Assembly (NCBI GenBank): GCA_016719405.1
Contig: JADJZE010000001.1
Span: 977,178-1,041,177, forward strand
From: Candidatus Aalborgicola lynettensis
GTDB taxonomy: Bacteria > Pseudomonadota > Gammaproteobacteria > Burkholderiales > Burkholderiaceae_C
DNA length: 64,000 nucleotides
Direction of reading: 5' to 3'
Below the pieces are notes generated by a model that saw nothing but the letters and a program-made list of their open reading frames with translations, made no database searches and was not told where the DNA came from. Numbering within the stretch: the stretch's first letter is position 1; each line of letters begins with the position of its first letter. Below are positions 45,896 through 55,627 of this stretch, one piece after another. The position numbers were made by a program, and so were the translations under genes.

Positions 45896-46855
45896 ATGTC
45901 GGCACAACACCTAAATGGGGAAGAGATGGACAACTTTGATCGTTTTTTGCTTACGGTTGTATACGACATACCCCATCTGGTGTTCGTGGTCGATCCGGTT
46001 GATAAGCGCATCATCTACGCCAACCAGCGCATGCTCGACCTGGCTGGGACCGACTGCATTGGTAGCCTTTTTGCCGAGAAGTTCAGCAGCGCGGGTGGCG
46101 ACCACTTCTTTGTGAGCTACATGCACAGTCGCTCAGCTTTGGCAACGGATATCGCTTTGGCCAACACTGCGGAGGGATTCCCGCAGCAGTCGGAGTACTA
46201 CAGCGACGATTCAGAAGACTGGTTCCATGTCTTGCAACGCCCCATCAAATGGCTCGACGGCACGCGCAAGATCGTCTTTATCCTTAACGAAATCAATGCA
46301 TTAAAACGCCTGCAAAAAGAACTCAGTGAAGCCCATGCCACATTGGCCTTCAAAAACCATGAGCTCGAAATAGCCGCAAAAACCGACCGTTTGACCCAGC
46401 TCTACAACCGGCACCATCTGGACGAGGTACTCCATCGGGAAATCACCCGCTTCAAACGCACTGGCACGCCTTTTACCGTTTTCATCGCCGATTGCGACAA
46501 GTTCAAGTCGGTCAACGACAGCTACGGCCATCAAGTCGGCGACATGGTATTGATGGATATCGCGCGCCTCATGCGTGCCAATGTGCGTGCCACCGATACC
46601 GTGGGACGTTGGGGCGGGGAAGAATTTTTGGTGATTCTTCCAGACACCAACCTCGACGGCGCGGTGCAGTTGGCCGAAAAAATGCGGCTGACCATCGCCG
46701 GGCACGACTTCCCCACGGTGGGCCACAAGACTGCCAGTTTTGGGGTTGCCGAAATGCGCCCCAATGAGAACATCAAGGAGTTGATCGGACGCGCTGACGA
46801 AGCGCTGTATCGCGCCAAAGAAGGCGGACGAAACTGCATTGAAGCGGATGCATGA
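45896..46855 (+). CDS. PAS-GGDEF diguanylate cyclase
   Basis: 319 residues. A PAS-like sensor (about 15-135, LVFVVDPVDKRIIYANQRML) is followed by a short coiled coil and a GGDEF domain (about 160-319). The active site is GGEEF (240-244); an inhibitory RxxD site (R231-D234) sits five residues before it, so product inhibition by c-di-GMP is likely. It should make c-di-GMP from two GTP. It has no membrane segment. It starts the operon with the giant sensor (3 nt gap) and CheY. An ATG at 45926 is an alternative start. Confidence 0.92.
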   Translation: MSAQHLNGEEMDNFDRFLLTVVYDIPHLVFVVDPVDKRIIYANQRMLDLAGTDCIGSLFAEKFSSAGGDHFFVSYMHSRSALATDIALANTAEGFPQQSEYYSDDSEDWFHVLQRPIKWLDGTRKIVFILNEINALKRLQKELSEAHATLAFKNHELEIAAKTDRLTQLYNRHHLDEVLHREITRFKRTGTPFTVFIADCDKFKSVNDSYGHQVGDMVLMDIARLMRANVRATDTVGRWGGEEFLVILPDTNLDGAVQLAEKMRLTIAGHDFPTVGHKTASFGVAEMRPNENIKELIGRADEALYRAKEGGRNCIEADA

Positions 46856-46858
46856 GAA

Positions 46859-49800
46859 ATGTCCGCCTTGAAGCGACTGTTCCTGCTGCTGTTAATTATT
46901 TTGACGGTGCCATTCGCGTGGGCGAATAGGCACACTGAAGGCATCGCACTCGACACCAAGTCGGACGCATCAAAAGGGGAAAAAAACTATGCCCTGATGG
47001 CTGAAAATTTGGCCAATTCCCTTCATTTTTTCCTTTGGAACATGGACGATGCGGGTATTGCGCATCTGCTCATGGAATCCCTGCGCACCTTGGATGTTGT
47101 AGCCATTCAAACGACGGATAGTATCGGAAAGAGTTTTGTGGCCTGGCGCGACAAAGAAAACAGGAGCCACGTACAGGAACTCAACGCACTGCCCAAAGAA
47201 ATCAGCAAACGGGGCCTGGTGCACGTCACCCATCCGCTTATAGCCGAAGGCAAGGTTTTTGCCCATGTGACGCTGTACCTGCGCAAACCAACGGGAACGC
47301 TACCGCTGACCGCCAAGGAGCGTGCCTACATCAAGGCACATCCTGTCATTCGCGCCAGCAATGAAATCGACTATCCGCCATTCGATTTCACCGTTGGCGG
47401 GCATCCGCAGGGCTACAGCATCGATCTGCTCAACCTGCTCGCAAAGCATGCCGGCTTCATGGTGAAATACATTACCGGCCCCCCCTGGGACGAACTGATG
47501 CAAATGCACAAGAACAACAAACTTGACTTGCTGCACACCATCTACCGCTCGCCAGAACGGGAAAAAATCGGCATTTTCTCCGACTCGTATGCCTCTACAA
47601 AAACAGTGTTTGTGGTGCGAAAGGGCGATGCAGAGATTACCCATTTCGCGCAACTCAAGGGCAAAACAGTTGCCGTCGGCAAGGGGTGGGCACAAGAGGA
47701 ATTCCTGCGCACCAATTATCCTGAAATCAAGCTATTGGCATTAGACAGTCTGGAACAAATGCTCACTGCCGTGTCCAACGGTGCGGCAGATGCCACGCTG
47801 GACAGTGATTTGACCGTGCCCTACTGGATGCGAAAAAAGGGAATTAACGACTTGAAGATTTCCGGGTGGGCCAAAGAGTACAACCGCGGCAAAGCGGAAG
47901 GCTATTACTTCTATACCTCCAAGAAGTCGCCGGAGCTGGTATCCATACTCAACAAGGCGATGGCTTCAATGCCACCGGGTGAACTGCAAGAACTGCAAAC
48001 CAAGTGGTTTGGCAACACCAGCACACCCGAAGAGTTGGTGACAAACATCGTACTCAGCGATGACGAGCGCAACTACCTGAAGCAAAAAGGTGCGCTTCGC
48101 ATGTGTGTATTGCAGGATTGGTTGCCGTATGAACATATCAATAGCAATAACGAATTGGAAGGCATTGCCGGTGACATGGTGACCATCATGCAACAACGTG
48201 TAGGTGAGCGCTTTGAGCTGGTCCCTGCGACGACCGAATCGGACGCTTTGGCAGCTATGCGCGAGCGCCGGTGCGATGTCCTGCCCATGACAACGGACGT
48301 GTCGAGCCGTGTGGACGCCATGGTGTTTACACTGCCCAGTTTCAGCGAACCCTTGGTAATCGCCACCAACGCTAGGGAACTTTTTGTCAAGGACTCCAAC
48401 GACATCGGAAGCCGACCCATCGGGATACGCGCCGGGTTCCCAATTGCAGAAAAACTGCGCATGCAGCACCCGAGTATCAATATTGTTGACGTATTGAACG
48501 CCAAGGACGGCCTGGACCGGGTACGCAAGGGCGAACTGTGGGGCTATGTTGATGCCATGGCCGCCGTGGGGTACATCTTGCAAAAATACTCCATGCTTGA
48601 TCTCAAGATCGCCGGCAAGATCGAGTTTGATGTGGATCGGGCAATCGCTTCGCGCAACGACGAACCCTTGTTGGCCTCTATCATGCAAAAGGCGTCCGAC
48701 TCCATTACCGAGGAAGAACGCCGGACCATACTTGGTAAATGGGTGTCCGTGCGCTTTGAGCAAGGAGGCAACTACACGCTGGTGTGGCAAATTGGAGCAG
48801 GAATTGGCGTATTGCTGATTTTGGCCATTTTGTGGAACCGGCACTTGGCAAAACTCAACAAGGCGCTTCAGTCGGTACAAGAAGCCCACCGCAAGACAGC
48901 CGCCGAACTAATGCTCATCCTCGACAACGCCGGGGTCGGCATTCTTATGACCGACGGCGAGCGCAGAATGGTGCGCGTGAATCAGTTTCTGGAGTGTGTC
49001 ATGTTGCGAGCCAATCCAGGGACCTATCTCGGTAACTCGGTGCGCTCTACCTTTGTGTCGGATGAAGAATATGACGGGTTTTTGAACCAAATTCGCGCCG
49101 CCAACTCCAGCAAATTCTCGCTGGAGCGAACCGTATTGCGGCACGACGGCACAACTTTTCTGGCCAGTGCGGTCGGTTCCTACGTTGACCCTAGCAACCC
49201 CAATTTGGGGATGGTTTGGTTTGCAACCGACATCACCGAACGCAGAGCCGCAGAAAACAAACTGGCTCAAACACTGCAGGAACTTGAAACTATTTTGAAT
49301 AATGCTTGGATTGGCGTCTTCGTCACCAGTGGTACACGCCAGATTGTGCGCATGAATCACTATTGCGAGTCCGTCGTATTCAAATGCCCGCCAAGTGGCT
49401 ATATCGGTCAATCGACACGTGCCCTATTTTCCTCAGATGCCGACTACGCCGACTTCACGCACAAGGTCCGGTCTTTGGCTGCAGCCAATGTTTCCATTGA
49501 GTACCCCTTTTGTCACAAGGATGGCACTTCATTTCTGGCCAAGTCCGTCGGATCCCTGCTCGACCCAGCGGATCCTGGAAAAGGTGCTATTTGGCTAGTG
49601 ACCGACATCACTGAACAAAGAGCCGCCGAGAAAAAATTGACGCAAACACTGGCGGAGCTGGAAACGATCCTAAACAACGCCTGGATCGGCGTCTTTGTCA
49701 CCAATGGTGCGCGCCGGATTGTGCGCATGAATCACTATTGCGAGGCCGTCGTATTCCAATGCCCCAGCGGTGGATATGTCGGACAATCGACACGGTCACT

Positions 49801-52414
49801 GTTTGCATCCGACGATGACTACGATGCCTTCACGCTCCAAGTGCGGTCAGCAGGGATGGCAAACGTCTCGATTGAGTATTCCCTTTCCCGCAAGGATGGC
49901 ACACTTTTCCTTTCCAAGTTGGTCGGATCCTTGCTGGATCCCTCTGCCCCCGAGAAGGGCGCCATTTGGCTGGTGACCGACATCACCAAAGAAAGAGCCG
50001 ATGCGGAAAAGCTGACCCGTACCTTAAGCGAACTGGACATCATCTTTCAAAACGCCAGCATCGGCATTGCACTGTTTGTTGACCGTCGTTTCGTGCGTGT
50101 GAACAAAACGTACGAGGTCATGTTTGGCTGGTCGGCGGCAGAATTGATCGGTCAGACAGCGCGCCGCCTCTTTGCATCCGACGAAGCGTATGCGGCCATT
50201 GACGATGTGTATCAAAAACTGGCTGTAGGTGAAAACATTCTGCGCCTGGATCTGGAGGTTCGCTGTGCCGATGGCCGTGACATCCTGTGCGAATGTGTCA
50301 GCTCGTATGTGGATCCGTCCGATCCCGCCAAGGGCGTCGTCTGGTTGGCGACCGATGTAACCGATCTGCGTCACGCACAAACAGCTTTGCAAAATGCGCG
50401 TGATGACGCCCTGGCACAGAAAACACTTGTAGAGCAGCAGCACATTCTGGTTGCACAAACGCTCAAACACGTCGCCACGCTACTCAATAATTCGGGGCAG
50501 GGTTTTCTTTCTTTTGGTCAAGACTTGCTGATCGATGAAGGCTATAGCCGGGAATGCAACCGAATTTTCGGGTGCGATGTGGGCAATCTGCCGGTACCAC
50601 TGTTACTGTGTTCTACGAACGCTACACAGGGCTTTCTGGAAAAAACGCTGCGCCTTGCCATGGACAGTGCCAATGACCACCTGCGTCGTGACGCCTACAT
50701 GGGCCTGCTACCAGCCGAATACCGGCTCGGTGAACGCTATTACACCGCGCAATACCGGCTGCTGGAAGATGGACACATGATGCTCATCCTCACCGATGTC
50801 ACGGACGAGAGACAACTCAAAGAGCGCCTGAAGCTGGAGCGTTTGCGGCTCGAGTTCATTGTTCATGCTTTGGAGAATCGTGACGATCTGCTGGAAATGT
50901 TGGGCGAATTCGAGGTTTTCCGCAGCCATACATTGCCGGGTTTACTCAGCTTCGAACAACGGCCCCGAAATATGCTGGCCGAGATATTGCGCCACATACA
51001 TACTTTCAAGAGCCTGTTTGCGCAGGCCCGGCTGCCCACGATTCCGCAGGTGTTGCATGAGCTGGAAAATCGCCTGGGGCAACTGCGTGATTCCACGTCC
51101 GGCGCCGACGCAGGCGCCGCTATCACTACCAACGCTATCAAGCGCCATTTGGGTATCACCGACCTGGGTGCCGCATTGGAAAGTGATCTGGCGCTGCTAC
51201 GCCAGACACTGGGTGACGACTTCTTTCATTCAGAGCGCGAAGTTCGCGTACCCGTATCCAAGCTGGTCAGCCTTGAAGAAGAAGCCAGCGCCCTGTATGG
51301 TGCGGATTCGCGCATGCTTGGGCTGATCCGTTACCTGCGGTATGTACCCGTGCAGGCCCTGATAGAACCCCATGCCAAAGCAGCGGAGCAACTGGCACTG
51401 CGCCAGGGGAAATTGCTAGCACCCATCACCTGCACCGGTGCCACAGTGCCGGTCGATCCCACTATTTTTGGTCCGTTTTGCAAATCTTTGGTGCATCTCT
51501 TTCGCAATGCAGTCGACCACGGAATCGAGGACGCAGACACCCGTCTGTTGGCGGACAAAAGCGAAACCGCAAGCATCCACTGCACCATTCATGCAACTGA
51601 CGACCAACTGACATTTAAGATTTCCGATGACGGCTGCGGGATAGATGTTGCCCGGGTTCGGGCCAAGGCAATCGAACTGGGCAAACTGGATGCGCTGGAA
51701 TCATCGGCCTTGAACGATGCGGATGTTTTGATGCTGATTTTTGCCGATGGCGTAACAACCCGCGACCACATTAGCCCCATTTCCGGGCGCGGGGTAGGGC
51801 TGAGTGCAGTGCAGCATGAGCTGGAGCAGTTAGGCGGAAGAGCGCAAATTGAATCGACTATGGGGCAAGGCTCCTGCTTTACGTTTACCCTGCCCTACCA
51901 TCCCCCCGTTGCGTCAACTACGCAGCCATCCAGCTATGAATGGGTCAAGAAATATCTCGCCCCCTTGCCTGAAGTTTTCAAGGTATTCTGTGATACGCAT
52001 CTCCAACTGGCGGTGACGATCAACATGTCCTATGACGAATACACCATCGACAATCTATTTGACTTCACAGCACTCATCTCGCTTGGGAGCGGCCTGGATG
52101 TACGCATCGGGCTGTCCATTGAACAACCACTGCTGCTCGAGATGACGCGACACTTCGAACCCGGTTTTTCCGAAAGCGAAGTCAAAGAACTGGCCAACAG
52201 TGTTGGGGCAGAAATTGCCAACACCGTTGTCGGCAACGCATCGGTCTATTTCACCCACTTGGCCCGCCGCGTTGCGATGGGTACGCCAGACATCGTTTTC
52301 CCGGAACACCGCGCCAACACGATAGGCCTGCGCACTTTTCGTGGCTTCACGGGGCAGGCTGACGCCGGTTCCTTCATGATTTTTTGTCTTTTGAGCAAGG
52401 AGAACACCGCATGA
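46859..52414 (+). CDS. Giant membrane sensor: SBP x2 - PAS x4 - Hpt-like - CheA-type ATPase - CheX-like phosphatase
   Basis: 1851 residues, intact. Order: signal segment (3-20); an uncharacterised region to ~145; two SBP_bac_3 periplasmic ligand modules (about 150-385, HPVIRASNEIDYPPFDFTVG; and 395-630, GALRMCVLQDWLPYEHINSN); one transmembrane helix (641-660); four PAS-like modules (about 680-800, 800-925, 925-1050, 1050-1175), the middle two nearly duplicates; a further PAS-like region to ~1315; an Hpt-like helix with His1381 in RHIHTFKSLFAQ; an ATPase with N-box HLFRNAVDHG (1546-1555) and G-boxes DDGCGID and SGRGVGLS; and a C-terminal CheC/CheX-type domain (~1705-1846) carrying the ExxN...GN motif EIANTVVGN. 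No HisKA dimerisation motif was seen. The stop overlaps the CheY gene (ATGA). Ligands unknown, probably amino acids or similar. Confidence 0.88.
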   Translation: MSALKRLFLLLLIILTVPFAWANRHTEGIALDTKSDASKGEKNYALMAENLANSLHFFLWNMDDAGIAHLLMESLRTLDVVAIQTTDSIGKSFVAWRDKENRSHVQELNALPKEISKRGLVHVTHPLIAEGKVFAHVTLYLRKPTGTLPLTAKERAYIKAHPVIRASNEIDYPPFDFTVGGHPQGYSIDLLNLLAKHAGFMVKYITGPPWDELMQMHKNNKLDLLHTIYRSPEREKIGIFSDSYASTKTVFVVRKGDAEITHFAQLKGKTVAVGKGWAQEEFLRTNYPEIKLLALDSLEQMLTAVSNGAADATLDSDLTVPYWMRKKGINDLKISGWAKEYNRGKAEGYYFYTSKKSPELVSILNKAMASMPPGELQELQTKWFGNTSTPEELVTNIVLSDDERNYLKQKGALRMCVLQDWLPYEHINSNNELEGIAGDMVTIMQQRVGERFELVPATTESDALAAMRERRCDVLPMTTDVSSRVDAMVFTLPSFSEPLVIATNARELFVKDSNDIGSRPIGIRAGFPIAEKLRMQHPSINIVDVLNAKDGLDRVRKGELWGYVDAMAAVGYILQKYSMLDLKIAGKIEFDVDRAIASRNDEPLLASIMQKASDSITEEERRTILGKWVSVRFEQGGNYTLVWQIGAGIGVLLILAILWNRHLAKLNKALQSVQEAHRKTAAELMLILDNAGVGILMTDGERRMVRVNQFLECVMLRANPGTYLGNSVRSTFVSDEEYDGFLNQIRAANSSKFSLERTVLRHDGTTFLASAVGSYVDPSNPNLGMVWFATDITERRAAENKLAQTLQELETILNNAWIGVFVTSGTRQIVRMNHYCESVVFKCPPSGYIGQSTRALFSSDADYADFTHKVRSLAAANVSIEYPFCHKDGTSFLAKSVGSLLDPADPGKGAIWLVTDITEQRAAEKKLTQTLAELETILNNAWIGVFVTNGARRIVRMNHYCEAVVFQCPSGGYVGQSTRSLFASDDDYDAFTLQVRSAGMANVSIEYSLSRKDGTLFLSKLVGSLLDPSAPEKGAIWLVTDITKERADAEKLTRTLSELDIIFQNASIGIALFVDRRFVRVNKTYEVMFGWSAAELIGQTARRLFASDEAYAAIDDVYQKLAVGENILRLDLEVRCADGRDILCECVSSYVDPSDPAKGVVWLATDVTDLRHAQTALQNARDDALAQKTLVEQQHILVAQTLKHVATLLNNSGQGFLSFGQDLLIDEGYSRECNRIFGCDVGNLPVPLLLCSTNATQGFLEKTLRLAMDSANDHLRRDAYMGLLPAEYRLGERYYTAQYRLLEDGHMMLILTDVTDERQLKERLKLERLRLEFIVHALENRDDLLEMLGEFEVFRSHTLPGLLSFEQRPRNMLAEILRHIHTFKSLFAQARLPTIPQVLHELENRLGQLRDSTSGADAGAAITTNAIKRHLGITDLGAALESDLALLRQTLGDDFFHSEREVRVPVSKLVSLEEEASALYGADSRMLGLIRYLRYVPVQALIEPHAKAAEQLALRQGKLLAPITCTGATVPVDPTIFGPFCKSLVHLFRNAVDHGIEDADTRLLADKSETASIHCTIHATDDQLTFKISDDGCGIDVARVRAKAIELGKLDALESSALNDADVLMLIFADGVTTRDHISPISGRGVGLSAVQHELEQLGGRAQIESTMGQGSCFTFTLPYHPPVASTTQPSSYEWVKKYLAPLPEVFKVFCDTHLQLAVTINMSYDEYTIDNLFDFTALISLGSGLDVRIGLSIEQPLLLEMTRHFEPGFSESEVKELANSVGAEIANTVVGNASVYFTHLARRVAMGTPDIVFPEHRANTIGLRTFRGFTGQADAGSFMIFCLLSKENTA

Positions 52415-52782
52415 AATCAAAACGATTTTTGATCGTTGATGATTCGTTAGCCGTCGTCAAGCGCCTGACACTGATCCTGGAGGGACTTGGCCACACTGTC
52501 ATCGGCTCGGCTAAGAATGGCGTCGAGGCTGTTCAGATGGCAGGAGATTTGCAGCCCGACGCCATCACCATGGACATTCAAATGCCCGAGATGGACGGGC
52601 TTGAAGCCACCAAACGTATCCTGAACGAGCACCCGGACAAGCCCGTCATCATCATCACGGCACACGGGCAGGAAAGTACCGTGGTCGATGCCATCAGTGC
52701 CGGTGCCAGGTATTTCATTTGCAAGCCCATCGAGAAGGACAAAGTGCGCGAGGTGCTCGAAAAGGTATTCGTGGACGATTGA
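52411..52782 (+). CDS. CheY-like single-domain response regulator
   Basis: About 123 residues from the ATG at 52411. The receiver core is complete: acidic pair Asp10-Asp11 (FLIVDDS), phosphoacceptor Asp55 (AITMDIQMPEMDG), the Thr switch (IIITAHG) and Lys105 (FICKPIEKDK). It has no output domain. The overlapping start with the giant sensor gene makes it the probable receiver of that kinase and substrate of its CheX-like domain. Confidence 0.93.
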   Translation: MKSKRFLIVDDSLAVVKRLTLILEGLGHTVIGSAKNGVEAVQMAGDLQPDAITMDIQMPEMDGLEATKRILNEHPDKPVIIITAHGQESTVVDAISAGARYFICKPIEKDKVREVLEKVFVDD

Positions 52783-52787
52783 ATAAC

Positions 52788-54836
52788 CTACAACCGCGCG
52801 GCCAACTCCGCCCCCTCTCGAATGGCGCGTTTGGCATCCAGTTCACTGGCCAGCGCCGCGCCGCCAATTTTGTGAAACTGCGGCGCACCCGCCTCGGCAG
52901 GGGTGTCATCCGGTGGCATGAGTTCAGCCAGAGGCTCTTGGCCGGCGCACAGCACGATGTGGTCCACCTCCAGCACCCGCGCTTCACCATGCACGGTGAT
53001 GTGCAACCCGGCATCGTCAATGCGCACATACTCCACGCCCGCCAGCATTTCAACGCCATTGCGCTGCAGCACCGCCCGGTGCACCCAGCCCGATGTTTTG
53101 CCCAGACCGGCGCCGACCCGGCTGGTCTTGCGCTGCAGCAGGAACAATTGGCGGTACGGGTGCGGGGCTGCGGGTGTTACCAGGCCGCCATTGGTCTTGG
53201 CCTGCAAGTCCACGCCCCATTCCTGGCACCAGTGTTCAATCGACACCGGCAGCGCCACTGAGGGGTCGTGCAACAAAAACTCGCCCACGTCAAAACCAAT
53301 GCCACCCGCGCCCACAATGGCTACGCGTTTGCCCAAGGTCACTTTGCGCTGCAACACATCCAGGTACGACACCACCTTGGCATGTTCCACGCCGGGTATA
53401 CGCGGCGTGCGCGGCACAATGCCGGTGGCCACAACGATGTCGTCAAAGCCCTGTTTGAGCAGTTGCGCCCGGGTCACCCGCTTGTTGAGTTTGACCTTGA
53501 CACCCGTGACCTCAATGCGCTTGCCAAAGTAACGCAGGGTTTGGGCAAACTCTTCCTTGCCGGGAATCTGCGTCGCCACCTTGAACTGGCCACCAATGCG
53601 GTCGCTGCTGTCAAACAGGGTTACGTCGTGCCCGCACTCGGCCGCCACGGTGGCCGCCGACAGGCCGGCCGGGCCGGCGCCCACCACGGCCACCTTTTTG
53701 GGCTGTGCGGTCTTGCGGTACACCAGTTCGGTCTCGTGCCCGGCGCGCGGGTTGACCAGGCAACTGGCACGCTTGTTGGCAAAGGTGTGGTCCAGGCAGG
53801 CCTGGTTGCAGCCAATGCAGGTATTGATCTCATCCACCCGCCCGGCTGCCACTTTGTTGACCCACTCGGCATCGGCCAAAAACGGGCGCGCCATGGACAC
53901 CATGTCCACATCACCGCTGGCAATCAGTGCCTCGGCTTCGTCGGGCATGTTGATGCGGTTACTGGCAATCACCGGCACCTTCACGGCTTTCTTCAAACGC
54001 GCCGCCACGCTGGCAAACGCTGCGCGCGGCACCGATGTCACGATGGTGGGCGTGCGTGCCTCGTGCCAGCCAATACCAGTGTTGAACAGGGTTACACCAG
54101 CAGCCTCCAGGGCCTGGGCTACCGCCACCACCTCGTCCCAGCTGTTGCCGCCCTCCACCAGATCGAGCACCGAATGGCGGTACATGAGGATGAAGTTGGA
54201 GCCGACTTCGGCACGCACCCGGCGCACAATTTCAACGGCCAGGCGCATGCGGTTTTCGATGTTGCCGCCCCAGTGGTCGGTGCGCTTGTTGGTGCGTTTG
54301 CACAAAAACTGGTTGAGCAGGTAGCCCTCGCTACCCATGATTTCTACCCCGTCGTAACCCGCCATTTTGGCCAGTTTGGCGCAGCGCACGTAGGCGTCAA
54401 TGGTGGATTGGATGCCCTGCTCCGTCAAAGCCTTGGGCTTGAACAGCGATATGGGGGACTTGATGTTGGAGGCCGACACCACAAAAGGCTGGTAGCCATA
54501 CCGCCCGGCGTGCAGGATTTGCATCACAATCTTGCTGCCCTCTTCGTGGACTGCCGCAGTGACTTTTCGGTGGTTGAGCACGTCCAGAAGCGAACTCAGG
54601 GTGCCGCCAAAGGGCAACAACCAGCCCTGCCGGTTGGGCGAAATGCCGCCCGTCACCATCAACCCCACTCCGCCCCTGGCACGTTCCCGGAAATATTCGG
54701 CCAGCTTGGGATAGTTGTAGAAACGGTCCTCCAGCCCGGTGTGCATGGAGCCCATCATCACGCGGTTTTTCAGGGTGGTAAAACCCAGATCAAGCGGTTG
54801 CAGCAAGTGGTGGTAGGCCGATTTTTTGGTACGCAT
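52788..54836 (-). CDS. fadH: 2,4-dienoyl-CoA reductase, FadH-type NADPH flavoenzyme
   Basis: About 682 residues from the ATG at 54836 (E. coli FadH has 672). The N-terminal old-yellow-enzyme TIM barrel (LLQPLDLGFTTLKNRVMMGS, ILHAGRYGYQPFVVSASNIK, EGYLLNQFLCKRTNKRTDHW) binds FMN; a cysteine cluster for a [4Fe-4S] centre follows (TCIGCNQACLDHTFANKRAS); the C-terminal half has two Rossmann folds (VAVVGAGPAGLSAATVAAE, VAIVGAGGIGFDVGEFLLHD) for FAD and NADPH. It reduces 2,4-dienoyl-CoA in beta-oxidation of unsaturated fatty acids. It is convergent with the CheY gene, 5 bp away. Confidence 0.9.
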   Translation of the reverse strand: MRTKKSAYHHLLQPLDLGFTTLKNRVMMGSMHTGLEDRFYNYPKLAEYFRERARGGVGLMVTGGISPNRQGWLLPFGGTLSSLLDVLNHRKVTAAVHEEGSKIVMQILHAGRYGYQPFVVSASNIKSPISLFKPKALTEQGIQSTIDAYVRCAKLAKMAGYDGVEIMGSEGYLLNQFLCKRTNKRTDHWGGNIENRMRLAVEIVRRVRAEVGSNFILMYRHSVLDLVEGGNSWDEVVAVAQALEAAGVTLFNTGIGWHEARTPTIVTSVPRAAFASVAARLKKAVKVPVIASNRINMPDEAEALIASGDVDMVSMARPFLADAEWVNKVAAGRVDEINTCIGCNQACLDHTFANKRASCLVNPRAGHETELVYRKTAQPKKVAVVGAGPAGLSAATVAAECGHDVTLFDSSDRIGGQFKVATQIPGKEEFAQTLRYFGKRIEVTGVKVKLNKRVTRAQLLKQGFDDIVVATGIVPRTPRIPGVEHAKVVSYLDVLQRKVTLGKRVAIVGAGGIGFDVGEFLLHDPSVALPVSIEHWCQEWGVDLQAKTNGGLVTPAAPHPYRQLFLLQRKTSRVGAGLGKTSGWVHRAVLQRNGVEMLAGVEYVRIDDAGLHITVHGEARVLEVDHIVLCAGQEPLAELMPPDDTPAEAGAPQFHKIGGAALASELDAKRAIREGAELAARL

Positions 54837-54925
54837 GGAAAAACTCGCAAAGGGGGTAAAAAAGGTATTGGGAAAGTGAACAAAGGAATTAACAAGGGGG
54901 CATCCGCAGGCCACACGCAGTGGGG

Positions 54926-55399
54926 CTACAGCAGCAGCACCACCGCACGCGCCTCCATGGCAAGGCCCTCGCCCACGGGGCCCATTTTTTCGGCCGTTTT
55001 GGCTTTGACATTGACCTGCTCCAACGCCAGGCCCAGCACCTGTGCAATGCGCCCGCGCATAGCGGCAATGTGGGGCGCGAGTTTGGGGGCTTGGGCAATC
55101 ACGGTGCTGTCAATATTGCCAATGGCAAACCCTTTCTCGCGCACACGGCGCGCGGCTTCGGCCAGCAACACGGTGGAATCGGCGCCTTTGAAGCGGATGT
55201 CGGTATCCGGAAAGTGGGTGCCAATATCCCCCAGCGCAGCGGCGCCGAGCAAGGCGTCGGTAATGGCGTGCAACAGCGCGTCCGCATCCGAGTGCCCCAG
55301 CAGACCCTTGGTGTGGGGAATTTCAACACCACCCAGAATCAACTTGCGCCCCTCCACCAGGGCATGAATATCCCAACCTTCGCCAATGCGAAATTTCAT
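54926..55399 (-). CDS. ispF: 2-C-methyl-D-erythritol 2,4-cyclodiphosphate synthase
   Basis: Fifth step of the MEP isoprenoid pathway. About 157 residues from the ATG at 55399. Zinc and substrate motifs GEGWDIHALV, LGHSDADALLHAITDALLGA, DIGTHFPDTD and the C-terminal VKAKTAEKMGPVGEG are visible. ispD is not adjacent within the window. It is upstream of fadH on the same strand. Confidence 0.96.
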   Translation of the reverse strand: MKFRIGEGWDIHALVEGRKLILGGVEIPHTKGLLGHSDADALLHAITDALLGAAALGDIGTHFPDTDIRFKGADSTVLLAEAARRVREKGFAIGNIDSTVIAQAPKLAPHIAAMRGRIAQVLGLALEQVNVKAKTAEKMGPVGEGLAMEARAVVLLL

Positions 55400-55627
55400 G
55401 GTCCGACTGCTTCCTTGCAAGGGTGATCGGCCTTATGGGCCAAAGTAATGGCGGTACAGGCCAAAATAAAATGCGCCTTGCCGATTGGGCGGCAGTTTAC
55501 ACACACCCGCCACGCAAGACGGCAAACTCGGCCACGCGGCAGTTACACTGCGCACTGGTTTGCCCAAAGCCCGCCAGCGGCTGGCAAACCCTGACTGCAA
55601 AATATACGACCCAACTGGTAACCCAAC

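Noticed and set aside
53268..55367. A ~700-residue plus-strand frame opposite fadH and ispF
   Set aside because: Low-complexity composition with no motif; the minus-strand genes have strong catalytic signatures.
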